Positions 1-8,906 of a DNA stretch of 47,942 bases are shown piece by piece. Below the pieces are notes generated by a model. That model saw only the letters and a list, made by a program, of their open reading frames with translations, made no database searches and was not told where the DNA came from. Both the position numbers and the translations under genes were made by a program. Where the stretch lies: positions 1 to 47,942 of the forward strand of contig NZ_BBOX01000229.1 of assembly GCF_001553455.1 (NCBI RefSeq), in the 5' to 3' direction. This DNA comes from Streptomyces hygroscopicus subsp. hygroscopicus. Lineage in GTDB: Bacteria; Actinomycetota; Actinomycetes; Streptomycetales; Streptomycetaceae. The stretch's first letter is position 1. Every line of letters starts with the position of its first letter.

Positions 1-466
1 GGACGGGCGAGGCCCCGGAGGGGCTGGGCGACGCGGACGCGCCGGGCGATGCCCCGGGCCGCGTGCGGCCGAGCGCGGACGGCAGCACCGGCCCCGGGGC
101 GCGGAGCACCGAGGGCTGCCCGGTGGCGGGCGCGGGCACCCCGCTGACCTTGCCATCCGGGCCGAGGAAGGCGGGGCTGCCGCCGGGCACCATCCCCAGC
201 GCCCGTGCCCGGCGCTCCAGTGCGGCGGGGGCGGAGAGCTTGTCGACGTCCTGCTGGAGCGCCTGGCGCTCGTCGGTGAGCTCCTTGGTCTGCTTCTCCA
301 GCTTGCTGAGGTCGAACGACCCCTGGTTGAGGGAGGAGTTCAGCAGCAGCAGCGCGATCAGGCCGGAGCCGAGCAGGACCACGACCAGCAGCACGAAGGG
401 CGTGCGCCTGGCCGTGGCACCCCCCGGCGCCGGCCGCGCTTTCGGCCCCGTCCCCCTCGTGCTCAC
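1..466 (-). CDS. ftsL: Cell-division protein FtsL-like (septum formation initiator), C-terminus cut by window edge
   Basis: The visible 155 residues have the FtsL plan: a short basic Ala/Pro-rich cytoplasmic tail, one membrane helix at about residues 24-42 rich in Leu/Val, then a short coiled coil (LEKQTKELTDERQALQQDV) expected to pair with a DivIC-like partner at the septum. A Pro/Ala/Ser-rich stretch runs off the window with no stop. The GTG at 466 is chosen because GAGGGGGA lies just upstream. The position directly after rsmH on the same strand is the usual dcw order (rsmH, ftsL, ftsI). FtsL is poorly conserved in sequence, so the call rests on topology and context. I am fairly sure of it. 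Confidence 0.8.
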   Translation of the reverse strand, partial: MSTRGTGPKARPAPGGATARRTPFVLLVVVLLGSGLIALLLLNSSLNQGSFDLSKLEKQTKELTDERQALQQDVDKLSAPAALERRARALGMVPGGSPAFLGPDGKVSGVPAPATGQPSVLRAPGPVLPSALGRTRPGASPGASASPSPSGASPV

Positions 467-666
467 GATTCCCCCTCGTCCGCACCGCCGCGGCGGTGGC
501 CGATGTCACAGCCGTCCGCCCGGCGCGGGGCTGCCGCTCCCGTCGCCGTCCGCGGCCCGGCGGCCACGCGTACGCCGCTCACAGCACTACCTCGTTCGCT
601 TCTCCGCACGCACGGCACAGAGGTACCGCCCCCGTCGCCCTTCGCGGCCCCGCGCACGCCGCTCAC
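463..666 (-). CDS. Possible 67-codon ORF coupled between rsmH and ftsL (uncertain)
   Basis: This frame opens with a GTG that overlaps the rsmH stop (GTGA) and closes with a TGA that overlaps the ftsL GTG (GTGA), so it exactly bridges the two genes. The predicted peptide is Gly/Arg/Ala-rich with no recognisable domain. Third-position GC is clearly below that of the neighbouring genes by eye. ftsL has its own good ribosome-binding site, so coupling through this ORF is not required. It may be plain intergenic DNA that happens to be open. I list it because the double overlap is unusual, and I make no claim of function. Confidence 0.2.
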   Translation of the reverse strand: MSGVRGAAKGDGGGTSVPCVRRSERGSAVSGVRVAAGPRTATGAAAPRRADGCDIGHRRGGADEGES

Positions 667-1625
667 GGGGTCACCTCTTCCCGGATGCGCTCCGCTCCCC
701 GGAACCGGGCCGGGGCGGCTCGGCGGTTCTCGGCGATCTCCTCCTCGGTGGGCAGCTCCGCACCGCGGGTGAGCAGCTTCAGCCGGGGCTGGTACGGCTC
801 GGGGATGACCGGCAGCCCGGGCGGCGCCGTATGGCGGGCACCGGCCGCGAACACCTGCTTGACCAGGCGGTCCTCCAGCGAGTGATACGACAGCACGGCG
901 ATCCGCCCACCGACCGCGAGCGCCCCCACAGCCGCCGGAATGGCCCGCTCCAGAACCGCCAGCTCGCCGTTGACCTCGATCCGCAGCGCCTGGAAGGTGC
1001 GCTTGGCCGGATTGCCACCGGTGCGCTTGGCGGCCTGCGGCAGCGCCTCGCGGATCAGTTCGACCAGCCGGGCGCTGTTGGTGAACGGCTCCTTGGCGCG
1101 TTCGCGGACCACCGCGTCCACGATCTTCTTGGCGAACTTCTCCTCGCCGTACGCCCGCAGGATGCGCACCAGCTCACCCGGCGGGTAGGTGTTGAGCACC
1201 TCCGCCGCGCTGACCCCGGTGGTCTGGTCCATCCGCATGTCCAGCGGGGCGTCCTGGGCGTAGGCGAACCCGCGCTCGGCCTCGTCCAGCTGCATGGACG
1301 ACACGCCGAGGTCGAAGAGGACCCCCTGGACGCGCGGCACGCCGAGCCGGTCCAGGACCTCGGGCAGTTCGTCGTAGACCGCGTGGACCAGCGTCGCCCG
1401 ATCGCCGTACGGGGCGAGCCGCTCACCGGCGAGCCGCAGCGCGGCCGGGTCGCGGTCGAGGGCGATCAGCCGGACCTGCGGGAACTCGCGCAGCAGCGCC
1501 TCGCTGTGGCCGCCGAGGCCCAGGGTGCAGTCGACCACGACCGCGCCGGGCCGGGCGAGAGCGGGGGCCAGCATGTCCAGGCAGCGCTGGAGCATGACGG
1601 GAACATGGAGAGCGTTGCTGCTCAT
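663..1625 (-). CDS. rsmH: 16S rRNA (cytosine(1402)-N(4))-methyltransferase RsmH (MraW)
   Basis: RsmH methylates N4 of C1402 in the decoding centre of 16S rRNA using S-adenosylmethionine. The 320-residue product is full length for the family. Seen: HVPVML near the start, the SAM-binding motif VVDCTLGLGGHSEALL at about 30-45, LDRDP, the signature FDLGVSSMQLDEAERGF, and late motifs NPAKRTFQALRIEVN and ISYHSLED-like VLSYHSLEDR. The start at 1625 matches the family N-terminus (MSSNALHVPVML). The frame stays open upstream to about 1859, but that extension looks non-coding. It is the first gene of the dcw cluster here, and no mraZ is visible upstream. Confidence 0.97.
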   Translation of the reverse strand: MSSNALHVPVMLQRCLDMLAPALARPGAVVVDCTLGLGGHSEALLREFPQVRLIALDRDPAALRLAGERLAPYGDRATLVHAVYDELPEVLDRLGVPRVQGVLFDLGVSSMQLDEAERGFAYAQDAPLDMRMDQTTGVSAAEVLNTYPPGELVRILRAYGEEKFAKKIVDAVVRERAKEPFTNSARLVELIREALPQAAKRTGGNPAKRTFQALRIEVNGELAVLERAIPAAVGALAVGGRIAVLSYHSLEDRLVKQVFAAGARHTAPPGLPVIPEPYQPRLKLLTRGAELPTEEEIAENRRAAPARFRGAERIREEVTP

Positions 1626-2035
1626 TGCGCTGCTCGTGCGCCCTTCTGGGGGTCGGGCGAGGAGGGCACGCACCTCCGGGTCCCCACCCGCTCTGAAGGG
1701 GAAGCGGCCTACTGGCGCCGGGGAAGTGACGTCAGGCGACCGGAGCGGGAGGAGGCCGAGGGGTACGTACGCACCGCGCTCACGCGAAATTCCGGGGTCC
1801 GAGGGGAGCGTCACGCCTCCCACTTCGCGCCACTTTAGTCCACTCGTCCCTTCGGTCAACCAACCGGCCAGCGCGTCCCGCCCCCGGGGGTGGTATCACC
1901 TCCCCCGGGGGCCACACAGCGGGGCATCCGGGGTTGTGGATTGACTCACATCACTCCTTCGGCCCACCCGGTTGCCCTCGTTTGCCCTACCTAAAGAGAA
2001 GACAAAATCCGCTGGTGAGAGGTAGTGTCACAACC
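1626..2035. other. Divergent intergenic region between rsmH and carbonic anhydrase
   Basis: About 410 bases with no convincing gene. The rsmH frame remains open into it, but the predicted peptide has no family similarity that I recognise. The stretch from about 1980 to 2010 is locally A+T-richer (CCTACCTAAAGAGAAGACAA) and is the likeliest place for the carbonic anhydrase promoter. A promoter for the dcw genes should lie on the other strand, but I cannot place it confidently. Confidence 0.4.
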
Positions 2036-2590
2036 ATGTCGATAGCAGCGCCGCAGCCGAACCCGCCCGCCGACCGCGACGCCCGCACGGGAATCACGGT
2101 CACCGACGAACTCGTGGAGGCCAACCGCCGGTACGCCGAGAAGTTCACCGACCCCGGGATGGACGCGCGGCCCGTGCGCCGGGTCGCCATCGTCGCGTGC
2201 ATGGACGCCCGTCTGGACCTGCACGAGGCGCTCGGTCTGGAACTGGGCGACTGCCACACCATCCGCAACGCGGGCGGTGTCGTCACCGACGACATCATCC
2301 GGTCCCTGACCATCAGCCAGCGCGCGCTGGGTACCCGCAGCGTCGTGCTCATCCACCACACCGGCTGCGGTCTGCTGAACCTCACCGAGGACTTCCGGCA
2401 CGAGCTGGAGGAAGAGGTGGGCCAGCGGCCGTCGTGGGCGGTCGAGGCGTTCCGGGACCTCGACGGGGACGTCCGCCAGTCGATGCAGCGGGTGCGTACC
2501 TCGCCGTTCCTGCTGCACACCGACGACGTCCGCGGCTTCGTCTTCGATGTGACGACCGGTCTGCTGCGGGAGGTCACGCCGCGGGCGTGA
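2036..2590 (+). CDS. Beta-class carbonic anhydrase
   Basis: Predicted zinc enzyme for reversible hydration of CO2 to bicarbonate in the cytoplasm. The 184-residue protein shows the beta-class metal site: CMDARLD (zinc Cys plus the Asp-Arg dyad) near residue 53, then HHTGCG (zinc His and Cys) near residue 107. The sequence between them (RNAGGVVTDDIIRSL) is typical of the short actinobacterial type. The ATG at 2036 is preceded by GAGAGG; an in-frame extension upstream to 1934 lacks family features. It is monocistronic, with a small hairpin at 2710-2729 downstream. Confidence in the fold is high; physiological specificity is inferred. Confidence 0.92.
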   Translation: MSIAAPQPNPPADRDARTGITVTDELVEANRRYAEKFTDPGMDARPVRRVAIVACMDARLDLHEALGLELGDCHTIRNAGGVVTDDIIRSLTISQRALGTRSVVLIHHTGCGLLNLTEDFRHELEEEVGQRPSWAVEAFRDLDGDVRQSMQRVRTSPFLLHTDDVRGFVFDVTTGLLREVTPRA

Positions 2591-2709
2591 GGGAACGCTG
2601 AGGGGATTCAGCACCCCAAAGTCGTACAGGCGTGACAAATAACCCCGGGTTATCCACAGCCGAGTGACGCGAGGCCGCGAGGACCGCAAGAATGCATAGG
2701 TGACATCGT

Positions 2710-2729
2710 CCCCCGCAACCACGCGGGGG
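2710..2729 (+). terminator. Small hairpin between carbonic anhydrase and moxR
   Basis: CCCCCGC and GCGGGGG face each other across a 6-base loop. There is no T-run. It could terminate the carbonic anhydrase transcript or be incidental in a GC-rich leader. Confidence 0.35.
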
Positions 2730-2802
2730 CCGGTGCCAGCGTTTGCGGTGGGCCGGTCCGTTCCGAGGGCCACGGCCCTGAGAACGGGCCGAGGAGGGCC
2801 GG

Positions 2803-3855
2803 GTGACGACCTATGACGAGCGAGCGAGCCTCAGCGATCTGACCACCACAGCGGAGCGGGTCCGCCGGTCGGTGGAGAGTGTGATCGAGGGCAAGCCAGA
2901 GGTCGTACGGCTTTCGCTGACGGTGCTGCTCGCCGAGGGGCACCTGCTGATCGAGGATGTGCCGGGCGTGGGCAAGACGATGCTGGCCAAGGCGCTCGCC
3001 CGGTCCATCGACTGCTCCGTGCGGCGGATCCAGTTCACCCCGGACCTGCTGCCGTCCGACATCACCGGCGTGAGCATCTTCGACCAGCAGCGCAAGGAGT
3101 TCGAGTTCAAGCCGGGCGCCATCTTCGCCCAGATCGTGATCGGCGACGAGATCAACCGCGCCTCGCCCAAGACCCAGTCCGCGCTGCTGGAGTCGATGGA
3201 GGAGCGCCAGGTCACCATCGACGGGAAGAGCTACGAGCTGCCGAACCCGTTCATGGTGGTGGCCACGCAGAACCCGGTCGAGATGGAGGGCACCTATCCG
3301 CTGCCCGAGGCGCAGCGCGACCGCTTCATGGCCCGCGTCTCCATCGGATACCCCAGCCCGCAGGCCGAGCTGGCGATGCTGGACGTCCACGGCGGGGTCT
3401 CCCCGCTGGACGACATGCAGCCGGCCGCACATGCCCATGAGATCGTCAAGCTGGTCGAGGCGGTGCGCTCGGTGCATGTCGCCGAGGCCGTCCGGCGGTA
3501 CGCGGTGGACCTGGTCGCCGCCACCCGCAACCACCCCGACCTGCGGCTGGGCGCCTCGCCCCGGGCCACGCTGCATCTGCTGCGGGCCGCCAAGGCGTCC
3601 GCCGCGCTGGCCGGGCGGGACTTCGCGCTGCCGGACGATGTGCAGTCCCTGGCCGTCGCGGTGCTGGCGCACCGGCTGCTGCCCACCGCGCAGGCCCAGC
3701 TGAACCGCCGCACCTCGGAGCAGGTCGTCGCGGACATCGTGCAGCGCACCCCGGTGCCCGCCTCCAACCCGCGCGGCACGGGCGCGATGCCGCCCATGCC
3801 GCCCATGCCCCCGGCCGACTACGGCCGGCAGCAGCCGGGCGCGCGGAGGCTGTGA
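2803..3855 (+). CDS. MoxR-family AAA+ ATPase
   Basis: MoxR ATPases act as chaperone-like assembly factors, usually working with a DUF58/von Willebrand-type partner encoded next door. This 350-residue protein has Walker A (VPGVGKTML) near residue 50, Walker B (IVIGDEINRA) near 113, the sensor region VVATQNPVEMEGTYPLPEAQRDRF, and an AAA lid. The C-terminal tail is Pro/Met-rich. The GTG at 2803 follows GAGGAGG at a good distance. The stop overlaps the DUF58 start (GTGA), so translation is probably coupled. First gene of a three-gene operon; its substrate cannot be told from sequence. Confidence 0.95.
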   Translation: MTTYDERASLSDLTTTAERVRRSVESVIEGKPEVVRLSLTVLLAEGHLLIEDVPGVGKTMLAKALARSIDCSVRRIQFTPDLLPSDITGVSIFDQQRKEFEFKPGAIFAQIVIGDEINRASPKTQSALLESMEERQVTIDGKSYELPNPFMVVATQNPVEMEGTYPLPEAQRDRFMARVSIGYPSPQAELAMLDVHGGVSPLDDMQPAAHAHEIVKLVEAVRSVHVAEAVRRYAVDLVAATRNHPDLRLGASPRATLHLLRAAKASAALAGRDFALPDDVQSLAVAVLAHRLLPTAQAQLNRRTSEQVVADIVQRTPVPASNPRGTGAMPPMPPMPPADYGRQQPGARRL

Positions 3856-5240
3856 TGGCCGCGGGGGGGACGGACATGGGCCCCGAGGGCGGCGGCGCCG
3901 GGGAGCGCTCGGGCGGGCTGCGGGCCGCCCTCGCCGGTCTGACGACCCGCGGCCGTTCCTTCCTGGCCGCGGGGCTGGCCGCCACGGTGTGCAGCTACGT
4001 CCTGGGCCAGGCGGACCTGCTGCGGGTCGGGCTGCTGCTGGCCGCGCTGCCGCTGGTCTGCGTGGCCGTGGTCCACCGCACGCGGTACCGGGTGGCGGGC
4101 AGCAGACGGCTGGCGCCCGCGCGGGTTCCGGCGGGCTCGGAGGCCCGGGTGCATCTGCGGATGGACAATGTCTCGCGGCTGCCCACCGGGCTGCTGATGC
4201 TCCAGGACCGGGTGCCCTATGTGCTGGGTCCGCGCCCCCGGTTCGTGCTGGACCGGGTGGAGCCGGGCGGCCGGCGCGAGGTGTCCTACCGGGTCCGTTC
4301 GGATCTGCGGGGCCGCTATCCGCTGGGCCCGCTGCAGCTGCGGCTGACCGATCCGTTCGGGATGTGCGAGCTCACCCGCGCCTTCAGCGCCTATGACACG
4401 CTCACGGTGGTGCCCCGGGTCGAGCCGCTGCCCCCGGTGCGCCTGACCGGCGAGGCCGCGGGGTACGGGGACGGACGGCACCGCTCGCTGGCGCTGGCCG
4501 GGGAGGACGACGTCATTCCGCGTGGTTACCGCGTCGGTGACGATCTGCGCCGGGTGCACTGGCGGTCCACCGCGCGGTACGGGGAGCTCATGGTCCGCCG
4601 GGAGGAGCAGCCCCAGCGGGCCCACTGCACGGTGCTGCTGGACACCCGGAGCGCGGCCCACCACGGCTCCGGGCCCGACTCGGCCTTCGAATGGGCGGTC
4701 TCGGGTGCGGCCTCGGCCGCGGTCCATCTGCTGGAGCGGGGCTATGCGGTCCGGCTGCTGACCGACACCGGAAGCTCGGTGCCGGGCCCGGACGGCGGGG
4801 GCGGCTTCGCCGGTTCCACCCATGACTCGGCGGAGACGGCCGGGCTGATGCTGGACACCCTCGCCGTGGTGGACCACTCCGACGGCGAAGGGCTGGCGCG
4901 CGCCTATGAGGTGCTGGGCGGCGGTGAGGGGCTGCTGGTGGCCTTCCTGGGCGATCTCGACGAGGAGCAGGCGGCGACGGCCGCCCGGATGCGGCACCGC
5001 ACCGCGGCGGCGGTGGCCTTCGTACTGGACGGCGCGGCCTGGTCGCGCGGGCCGGGGTCCGGGGACGGACGGGAGCTGGAGGAGCGGCTGCGGCGGCTGC
5101 GCGAGGCGGGGTGGACGGCGCTGCCGGTCGGCCCGGGGGCCTCGCTGGCACAGCTGTGGCGGCAGGCCGACGCCCAGGGTGCCGCCCGGGCGGACGCCGA
5201 AGGTCCCGCGATCGGCGGCAGGACGGGGAGCTGGGCATGA
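3852..5240 (+). CDS. DUF58 membrane protein, partner of MoxR
   Basis: The 462-residue protein has two N-terminal membrane helices (about residues 34-75) and a C-terminal DUF58 domain with the diagnostic run around RVGDDLRRVHWRSTARYGELMVRREE near residue 225-255. DUF58 proteins commonly form operons with MoxR and transglutaminase proteins, as here. The GTG at 3852 overlaps the moxR stop, with an ATG immediately after it that could serve instead. Its own stop overlaps the next ATG. A role in assembling or maturing cell-surface proteins is inference from context. Confidence 0.9.
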   Translation: MMAAGGTDMGPEGGGAGERSGGLRAALAGLTTRGRSFLAAGLAATVCSYVLGQADLLRVGLLLAALPLVCVAVVHRTRYRVAGSRRLAPARVPAGSEARVHLRMDNVSRLPTGLLMLQDRVPYVLGPRPRFVLDRVEPGGRREVSYRVRSDLRGRYPLGPLQLRLTDPFGMCELTRAFSAYDTLTVVPRVEPLPPVRLTGEAAGYGDGRHRSLALAGEDDVIPRGYRVGDDLRRVHWRSTARYGELMVRREEQPQRAHCTVLLDTRSAAHHGSGPDSAFEWAVSGAASAAVHLLERGYAVRLLTDTGSSVPGPDGGGGFAGSTHDSAETAGLMLDTLAVVDHSDGEGLARAYEVLGGGEGLLVAFLGDLDEEQAATAARMRHRTAAAVAFVLDGAAWSRGPGSGDGRELEERLRRLREAGWTALPVGPGASLAQLWRQADAQGAARADAEGPAIGGRTGSWA

Positions 5241-7666
5241 GTGGGAGCGTTCGGCTCGCGATATGCGCCACCGTGGCCACGGTGGCGGCGGCCTGTGCGC
5301 TGCTTCCGCTGGTGGATCCGGCGAGCTGGCTGTTGCAGACCGCCCTGTTGCTGGCGGTCCAGAGCGCGACGGGTGTGGTGGCCCGCCGGGTGCCGCTGCC
5401 CCGTCCGCTGACGGTGGCCGTGCAGGCCGTGGTGACGCTGCTGCTGCTCACCCTGGCCTTCGTGCGCGACCAGGCGCTGGGCGGGGTGCTGCCGGACCCA
5501 CCGGCCCTCCACGAGTTCGCGCTGCTGCTGCGCGACGGCGCCGACGACGTGGGCCAGTACGCGACCCCCGCGCCGCTCACCGACGGCATCCGGCTGATGC
5601 TGGTGGGCGGGGTGATGGTGATCGGCCTGGTGGTCGACGCGCTCGCGGTGACGTACCGCAGCGCGGCCCCCGCCGGGCTTCCGCTGCTCGCGCTGTACTC
5701 GGTCGCGGCGGGTCTGTCCGACGGCGGGAACGACTGGCTGTGGTTCCTGCTGGCGGCGGTCGGCTATCTGCTGCTGCTCCTGGCCGAGGGCCGGGACCGG
5801 CTGTCCCAGTGGGGCCGGGTGTTCAGCGGTGGCGCCCCGCACCCGGCGGGGATGCCGCCGTCCGGCCTGGCCGGGGCCCGGGGCGGCTCGGCGCTCGCCC
5901 CGGTCCGCACCGGCCGCAGGATCGGCGTGCTGGCGCTCGGCATCGCGCTCGTGGTGCCCGCGGCGCTGCCGTCCCTGGACGGCGGGCTGCTGAACCGGCA
6001 GGCCGGCGGCGCCGGGTCGGGCAGCGGCGGCGGCACGATCTCGGCGGTCAATCCGCTGGTGTCGCTGCAGGACAGCCTGAACCAGCCGGAGAACAGGGAG
6101 GTGCTGCGCTACCGCACCTCCTCACAGACCACCCAGGACCTGTATCTGCGGATCGTCGCGCTGGACCAGTTCGACGGCACCTCGTGGAAGTCCTCCGAGC
6201 GGCATGTCACCGATGTGCCCGGTCAGCTGCCTTCACCGGCCGGGCTCGGCCCCTCGGTCAGGGTCTCCTCGATCGACACCTCGATCTCGGCCGCCGACTG
6301 GTACGCGCAGAACTGGCTGCCCCTCCCCTACCCCGCGTCCAGGGTCCAGATCGACGGGCGCTGGCGCTATGAGCCGGAGGGCCGCACGCTGGTCGGCGAC
6401 CGCGGCCAGACCACCCGGGGCGCGCGCTACCGGGTCACCAGTCTGCTGGTGGAGCCGACGGCCGAGCAGCTGGCGGACGCGCCGCCACCGCCACCGCGGC
6501 TGCGCAACGAGTACACCAAGGTGCCGGACTCGCTGCCGTCCGTGGTGGCCCGTATGGCGCGCGAGGTGACCGCCGGCGCGGACAACGCGTACCAGAAGGC
6601 GGTCAAACTCCAGGACTGGTTCGCGGTGAACGGAGGGTTCCGTTACGACACCCAGGTGCAGTCCGGCAGCGGCTCGGCCGCCATCGTCCGGTTCTTGAAG
6701 CGGAAGGAGGGCTTCTGCGTCCACTTCTCCTTCTCGATGGCGGCGATGGCCCGGACGCTGGGCATCCCGGCGCGGGTGGCCGTCGGGTTCACCCCCGGCA
6801 CCGCCCAGGCGGACGGCACGGTCTCGGTGGGGCTGAAGGACGCGCACGCCTGGCCCGAGCTGTACTTCGAGGGCGTGGGCTGGACCCGTTTCGAGCCCAC
6901 CCCGAGCCGTGGCACCCAGCCCGACTACACGATGGAGCAGACGCCGTCGGGCGAGCCGTCCGACGAGCCGACGACCGAGCCCAGCGCATCCTCGGAGCCG
7001 ACCGCCGAGCCGACCGCCTCCGACAGCTGCACCCCGGAGATGAAGAAGCTGGACACCTGCGGAGGTGCCGCGGCCCAGCGGCCGGACAGCGGCGCCTCGG
7101 GCGGGGGCTGGTCGGCGACCAAGGTCACCAGCTGGAGTTCGCTGGCGGTGCTGCTGGTCGTGGTGCCCCTGCTGCCCATGCTGTGGCGGCGGCGGATCCG
7201 GACCCGCAGGCTGGACGGCTCGGGCGGGCGCACGGAGCAGGACGCCGCCGACCGGATCCTCGCCGCATGGCGTGAACTCACCGATTCGGCCTGGGACTTC
7301 GGTGTGCTGCCGGACGACTCGCTGACCTCGCGCAGCGCCGTGGCCCGCATGGTGCGGGTCGCCGGGCTCGACGCCGAGCCCGCCCGGGCGGCGCAGCGGG
7401 TGGCCGCCGCGGTCGAGCAGGTGCTCTACGCCCCGCATCCGCGCCCGGTCCCGGGCGTCGCGGACGACGTCCGGCTGGTGCTGGCCGGCTTCCGGGCCAA
7501 GGCCGGGCGCCGGGAGCGGCTGCGTGCGCTGCTGGCCCCGCGGTCCGCGGCCCAGGTGGTGTGGGCGTGTGGACAGCGCTGGTCGGCGCTGGTCGAGCGG
7601 TGGGGATTCGCCCGCTGGGCGCGCTGGGCCTCCCAGCTGCGGTTCCCCCGCGGCCAGCGGAGCTGA
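5237..7666 (+). CDS. TgpA-like membrane transglutaminase-fold protein (with DUF4129-like C-terminus)
   Basis: This 809-residue protein has a block of N-terminal membrane helices (about residues 1-260), a long extracytoplasmic region with a transglutaminase-like core, another membrane helix near 635-655, and a cytoplasmic tail resembling DUF4129. The presumed catalytic Cys is in GFCVHF (Cys494) and the His in DAHAW (His537). The third position reads RFEPTP, so an acidic Glu is available where Asp is common. A Pro/Ser/Thr/Glu-rich linker (about 570-600) precedes the last helix. The ATG at 5237 overlaps the DUF58 stop. The true substrate is unknown; protease or transglutaminase activity is only family-based. 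Confidence 0.9.
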   Translation: MSGSVRLAICATVATVAAACALLPLVDPASWLLQTALLLAVQSATGVVARRVPLPRPLTVAVQAVVTLLLLTLAFVRDQALGGVLPDPPALHEFALLLRDGADDVGQYATPAPLTDGIRLMLVGGVMVIGLVVDALAVTYRSAAPAGLPLLALYSVAAGLSDGGNDWLWFLLAAVGYLLLLLAEGRDRLSQWGRVFSGGAPHPAGMPPSGLAGARGGSALAPVRTGRRIGVLALGIALVVPAALPSLDGGLLNRQAGGAGSGSGGGTISAVNPLVSLQDSLNQPENREVLRYRTSSQTTQDLYLRIVALDQFDGTSWKSSERHVTDVPGQLPSPAGLGPSVRVSSIDTSISAADWYAQNWLPLPYPASRVQIDGRWRYEPEGRTLVGDRGQTTRGARYRVTSLLVEPTAEQLADAPPPPPRLRNEYTKVPDSLPSVVARMAREVTAGADNAYQKAVKLQDWFAVNGGFRYDTQVQSGSGSAAIVRFLKRKEGFCVHFSFSMAAMARTLGIPARVAVGFTPGTAQADGTVSVGLKDAHAWPELYFEGVGWTRFEPTPSRGTQPDYTMEQTPSGEPSDEPTTEPSASSEPTAEPTASDSCTPEMKKLDTCGGAAAQRPDSGASGGGWSATKVTSWSSLAVLLVVVPLLPMLWRRRIRTRRLDGSGGRTEQDAADRILAAWRELTDSAWDFGVLPDDSLTSRSAVARMVRVAGLDAEPARAAQRVAAAVEQVLYAPHPRPVPGVADDVRLVLAGFRAKAGRRERLRALLAPRSAAQVVWACGQRWSALVERWGFARWARWASQLRFPRGQRS

Positions 7667-8165
7667 TTGATGTTCTCCGGGCCGTCCCGAGCCCCGGCAC
7701 GGCGTGCGCGGGGGCCCGGGACGACCGGCCCAGGGTTCGGGGTGGCCGGTTCAGGGGCTTGGGGTGGCCGGTTCAGGGGGTCGTCGGGGCGACCGGTCCA
7801 GGGGGTCGGGGCGGCCCTGCCGAGGGCTTGGGACGGCCCCAGGGGCTTGGGGTGGCGCGCCGAGGGCCTCGGGGTGACCCCGCCAGGGGCTTGGGGTTGT
7901 CCGGCCGGGGGCCGGGGATTACCCCGCCAGGGCCTGGGCCAAGGGCTCAAGGCGAACCCATCAGGGGCCTGGGGCGACTCGACGTGGGGCTCACGGGCGG
8001 CCCGAGTTCGCCTCGGGGACTTGAGGGGGCTCAGGAGGCCAGACAGACAGTAGGCCGGGAGCGGCTCCAGCGGTTCGGCAGGCTCAGACGGGGGCTGGCG
8101 ATGCGGTCGAGGGCCGCGGAGAGGCCCCGGAAACCACTGGGAAGCGTCAGAGGCGTTACGGCAGC
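7667..8165. repeat. Intergenic G-rich degenerate repeats after the transglutaminase gene
   Basis: About 500 bases with no supported gene. From about 7730 to 7990 a short motif recurs (CAGGGGCTTGGGGTGGCC and variants such as GAGGGCTTGGGACGGCC), giving a strongly G-biased plus strand. Open frames here are by-products of that composition. I see no spacer structure that would suggest CRISPR. The repeats end before the strong terminator at 8166. Confidence 0.6.
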
Positions 8166-8209
8166 ACGGTTGAGGGGCGGTCGCCGACTGGCGACCGCCC
8201 CTCAACCGT
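8166..8209. terminator. Strong bidirectional terminator
   Basis: A perfect 20-base stem (ACGGTTGAGGGGCGGTCGCC and its complement) around the tetraloop GACT. It sits between the convergent transglutaminase operon (plus) and the DUF3040 gene (minus) and can serve both. Confidence 0.85.
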
Positions 8210-8241
8210 TACCACCATTGCAGCCGTTCATCTGCGCATGC

Positions 8242-8634
8242 TCAGTGGCCCTGCTCATCACGGCGTCGCTGCCACCGCTCCTCGATTCGCGTCATCATCG
8301 AGCGTCGCTGACGCCCCTGACGGCGAGGAGCCGCCCCGCCGCCGCGCTGTGCCTCGCCGGGTTTGGGAGCCTTGCGCCAACCGGTCACCGCGAGCACCGC
8401 ACATCCCAGCATGATCAGGAAGCCCACCACGCTGATCCAGATCTGGGGAACGATCACTCCGACCATGAGGAGTGCGATGCCCACCAGAAAACCCGCGACC
8501 GCCTGGTAGACCCGTCGCCGGGTGTACGTGCGCAGGCCGCTTCCCTCAAGCGCTGTCGCGAACTTGGGATCTTCGGCATACAACGCTCGCTCCATTTGCT
8601 CGAGCATGCGCTGCTCGTGCTCCGAGAGCGGCAC
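8242..8634 (-). CDS. DUF3040 membrane protein
   Basis: A 130-residue protein opening with the DUF3040 signature (PLSEHEQRMLEQMERAL, then EDPKFA), followed by two membrane helices at about 44-64 and 66-86 and a basic Arg/Gln-rich tail. DUF3040 proteins are small actinobacterial membrane proteins of unknown function, often near division genes. The GTG start at 8634 follows AGGAGGAC. A possible -10 (TATCCT) lies about 50 bases upstream on the minus strand. Confidence 0.92.
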   Translation of the reverse strand: MPLSEHEQRMLEQMERALYAEDPKFATALEGSGLRTYTRRRVYQAVAGFLVGIALLMVGVIVPQIWISVVGFLIMLGCAVLAVTGWRKAPKPGEAQRGGGAAPRRQGRQRRSMMTRIEERWQRRRDEQGH

Positions 8635-8874
8635 GGAGTCCTCCTACTCGTCGGTCGCGGGGGGCGACCGGGGTGCGACCCTTTCAAGGATAGGCAGGGA
8701 ATCGCCCCCGTGAAACCCGCCCCTCAGCGCCAATTAGCCCACCCCGTCGTGCGGGGCGAAAGTTGACGCTGAGACGTCCATTCCCCTCCCGCCGATTGGC
8801 CATGCCGGACGGTGTACCTCGATCATACGGGGCCGGACGTCCGATCGGGCCTCCTGTGGCCTACTCCACCTGCG

Positions 8875-8901
8875 CCGCCCGCCGCCTGGTGGGGCGGGCG
8901 G
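8875..8901 (-). terminator. Hairpin downstream of methyltransferase gene
   Basis: CCGCCCGCC and GGCGGGCGG pair across a 9-base loop directly after the methyltransferase stop at 8907. This is a plausible intrinsic terminator without a T-run, as is usual in Streptomyces. Confidence 0.5.
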
Positions 8902-8906
8902 GGCGA

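Noticed and set aside
663..1859. Long form of RsmH starting at 1859
   Set aside because: The added 78 residues have no family similarity that I recognise; the conserved N-terminus starts at 1625.
7426..8205. Minus-strand ORF of about 259 codons after the transglutaminase gene
   Set aside because: Composed of Pro/Arg-rich text generated by the G-rich repeats, overlaps the end of a real gene, and would run through the strong terminator.
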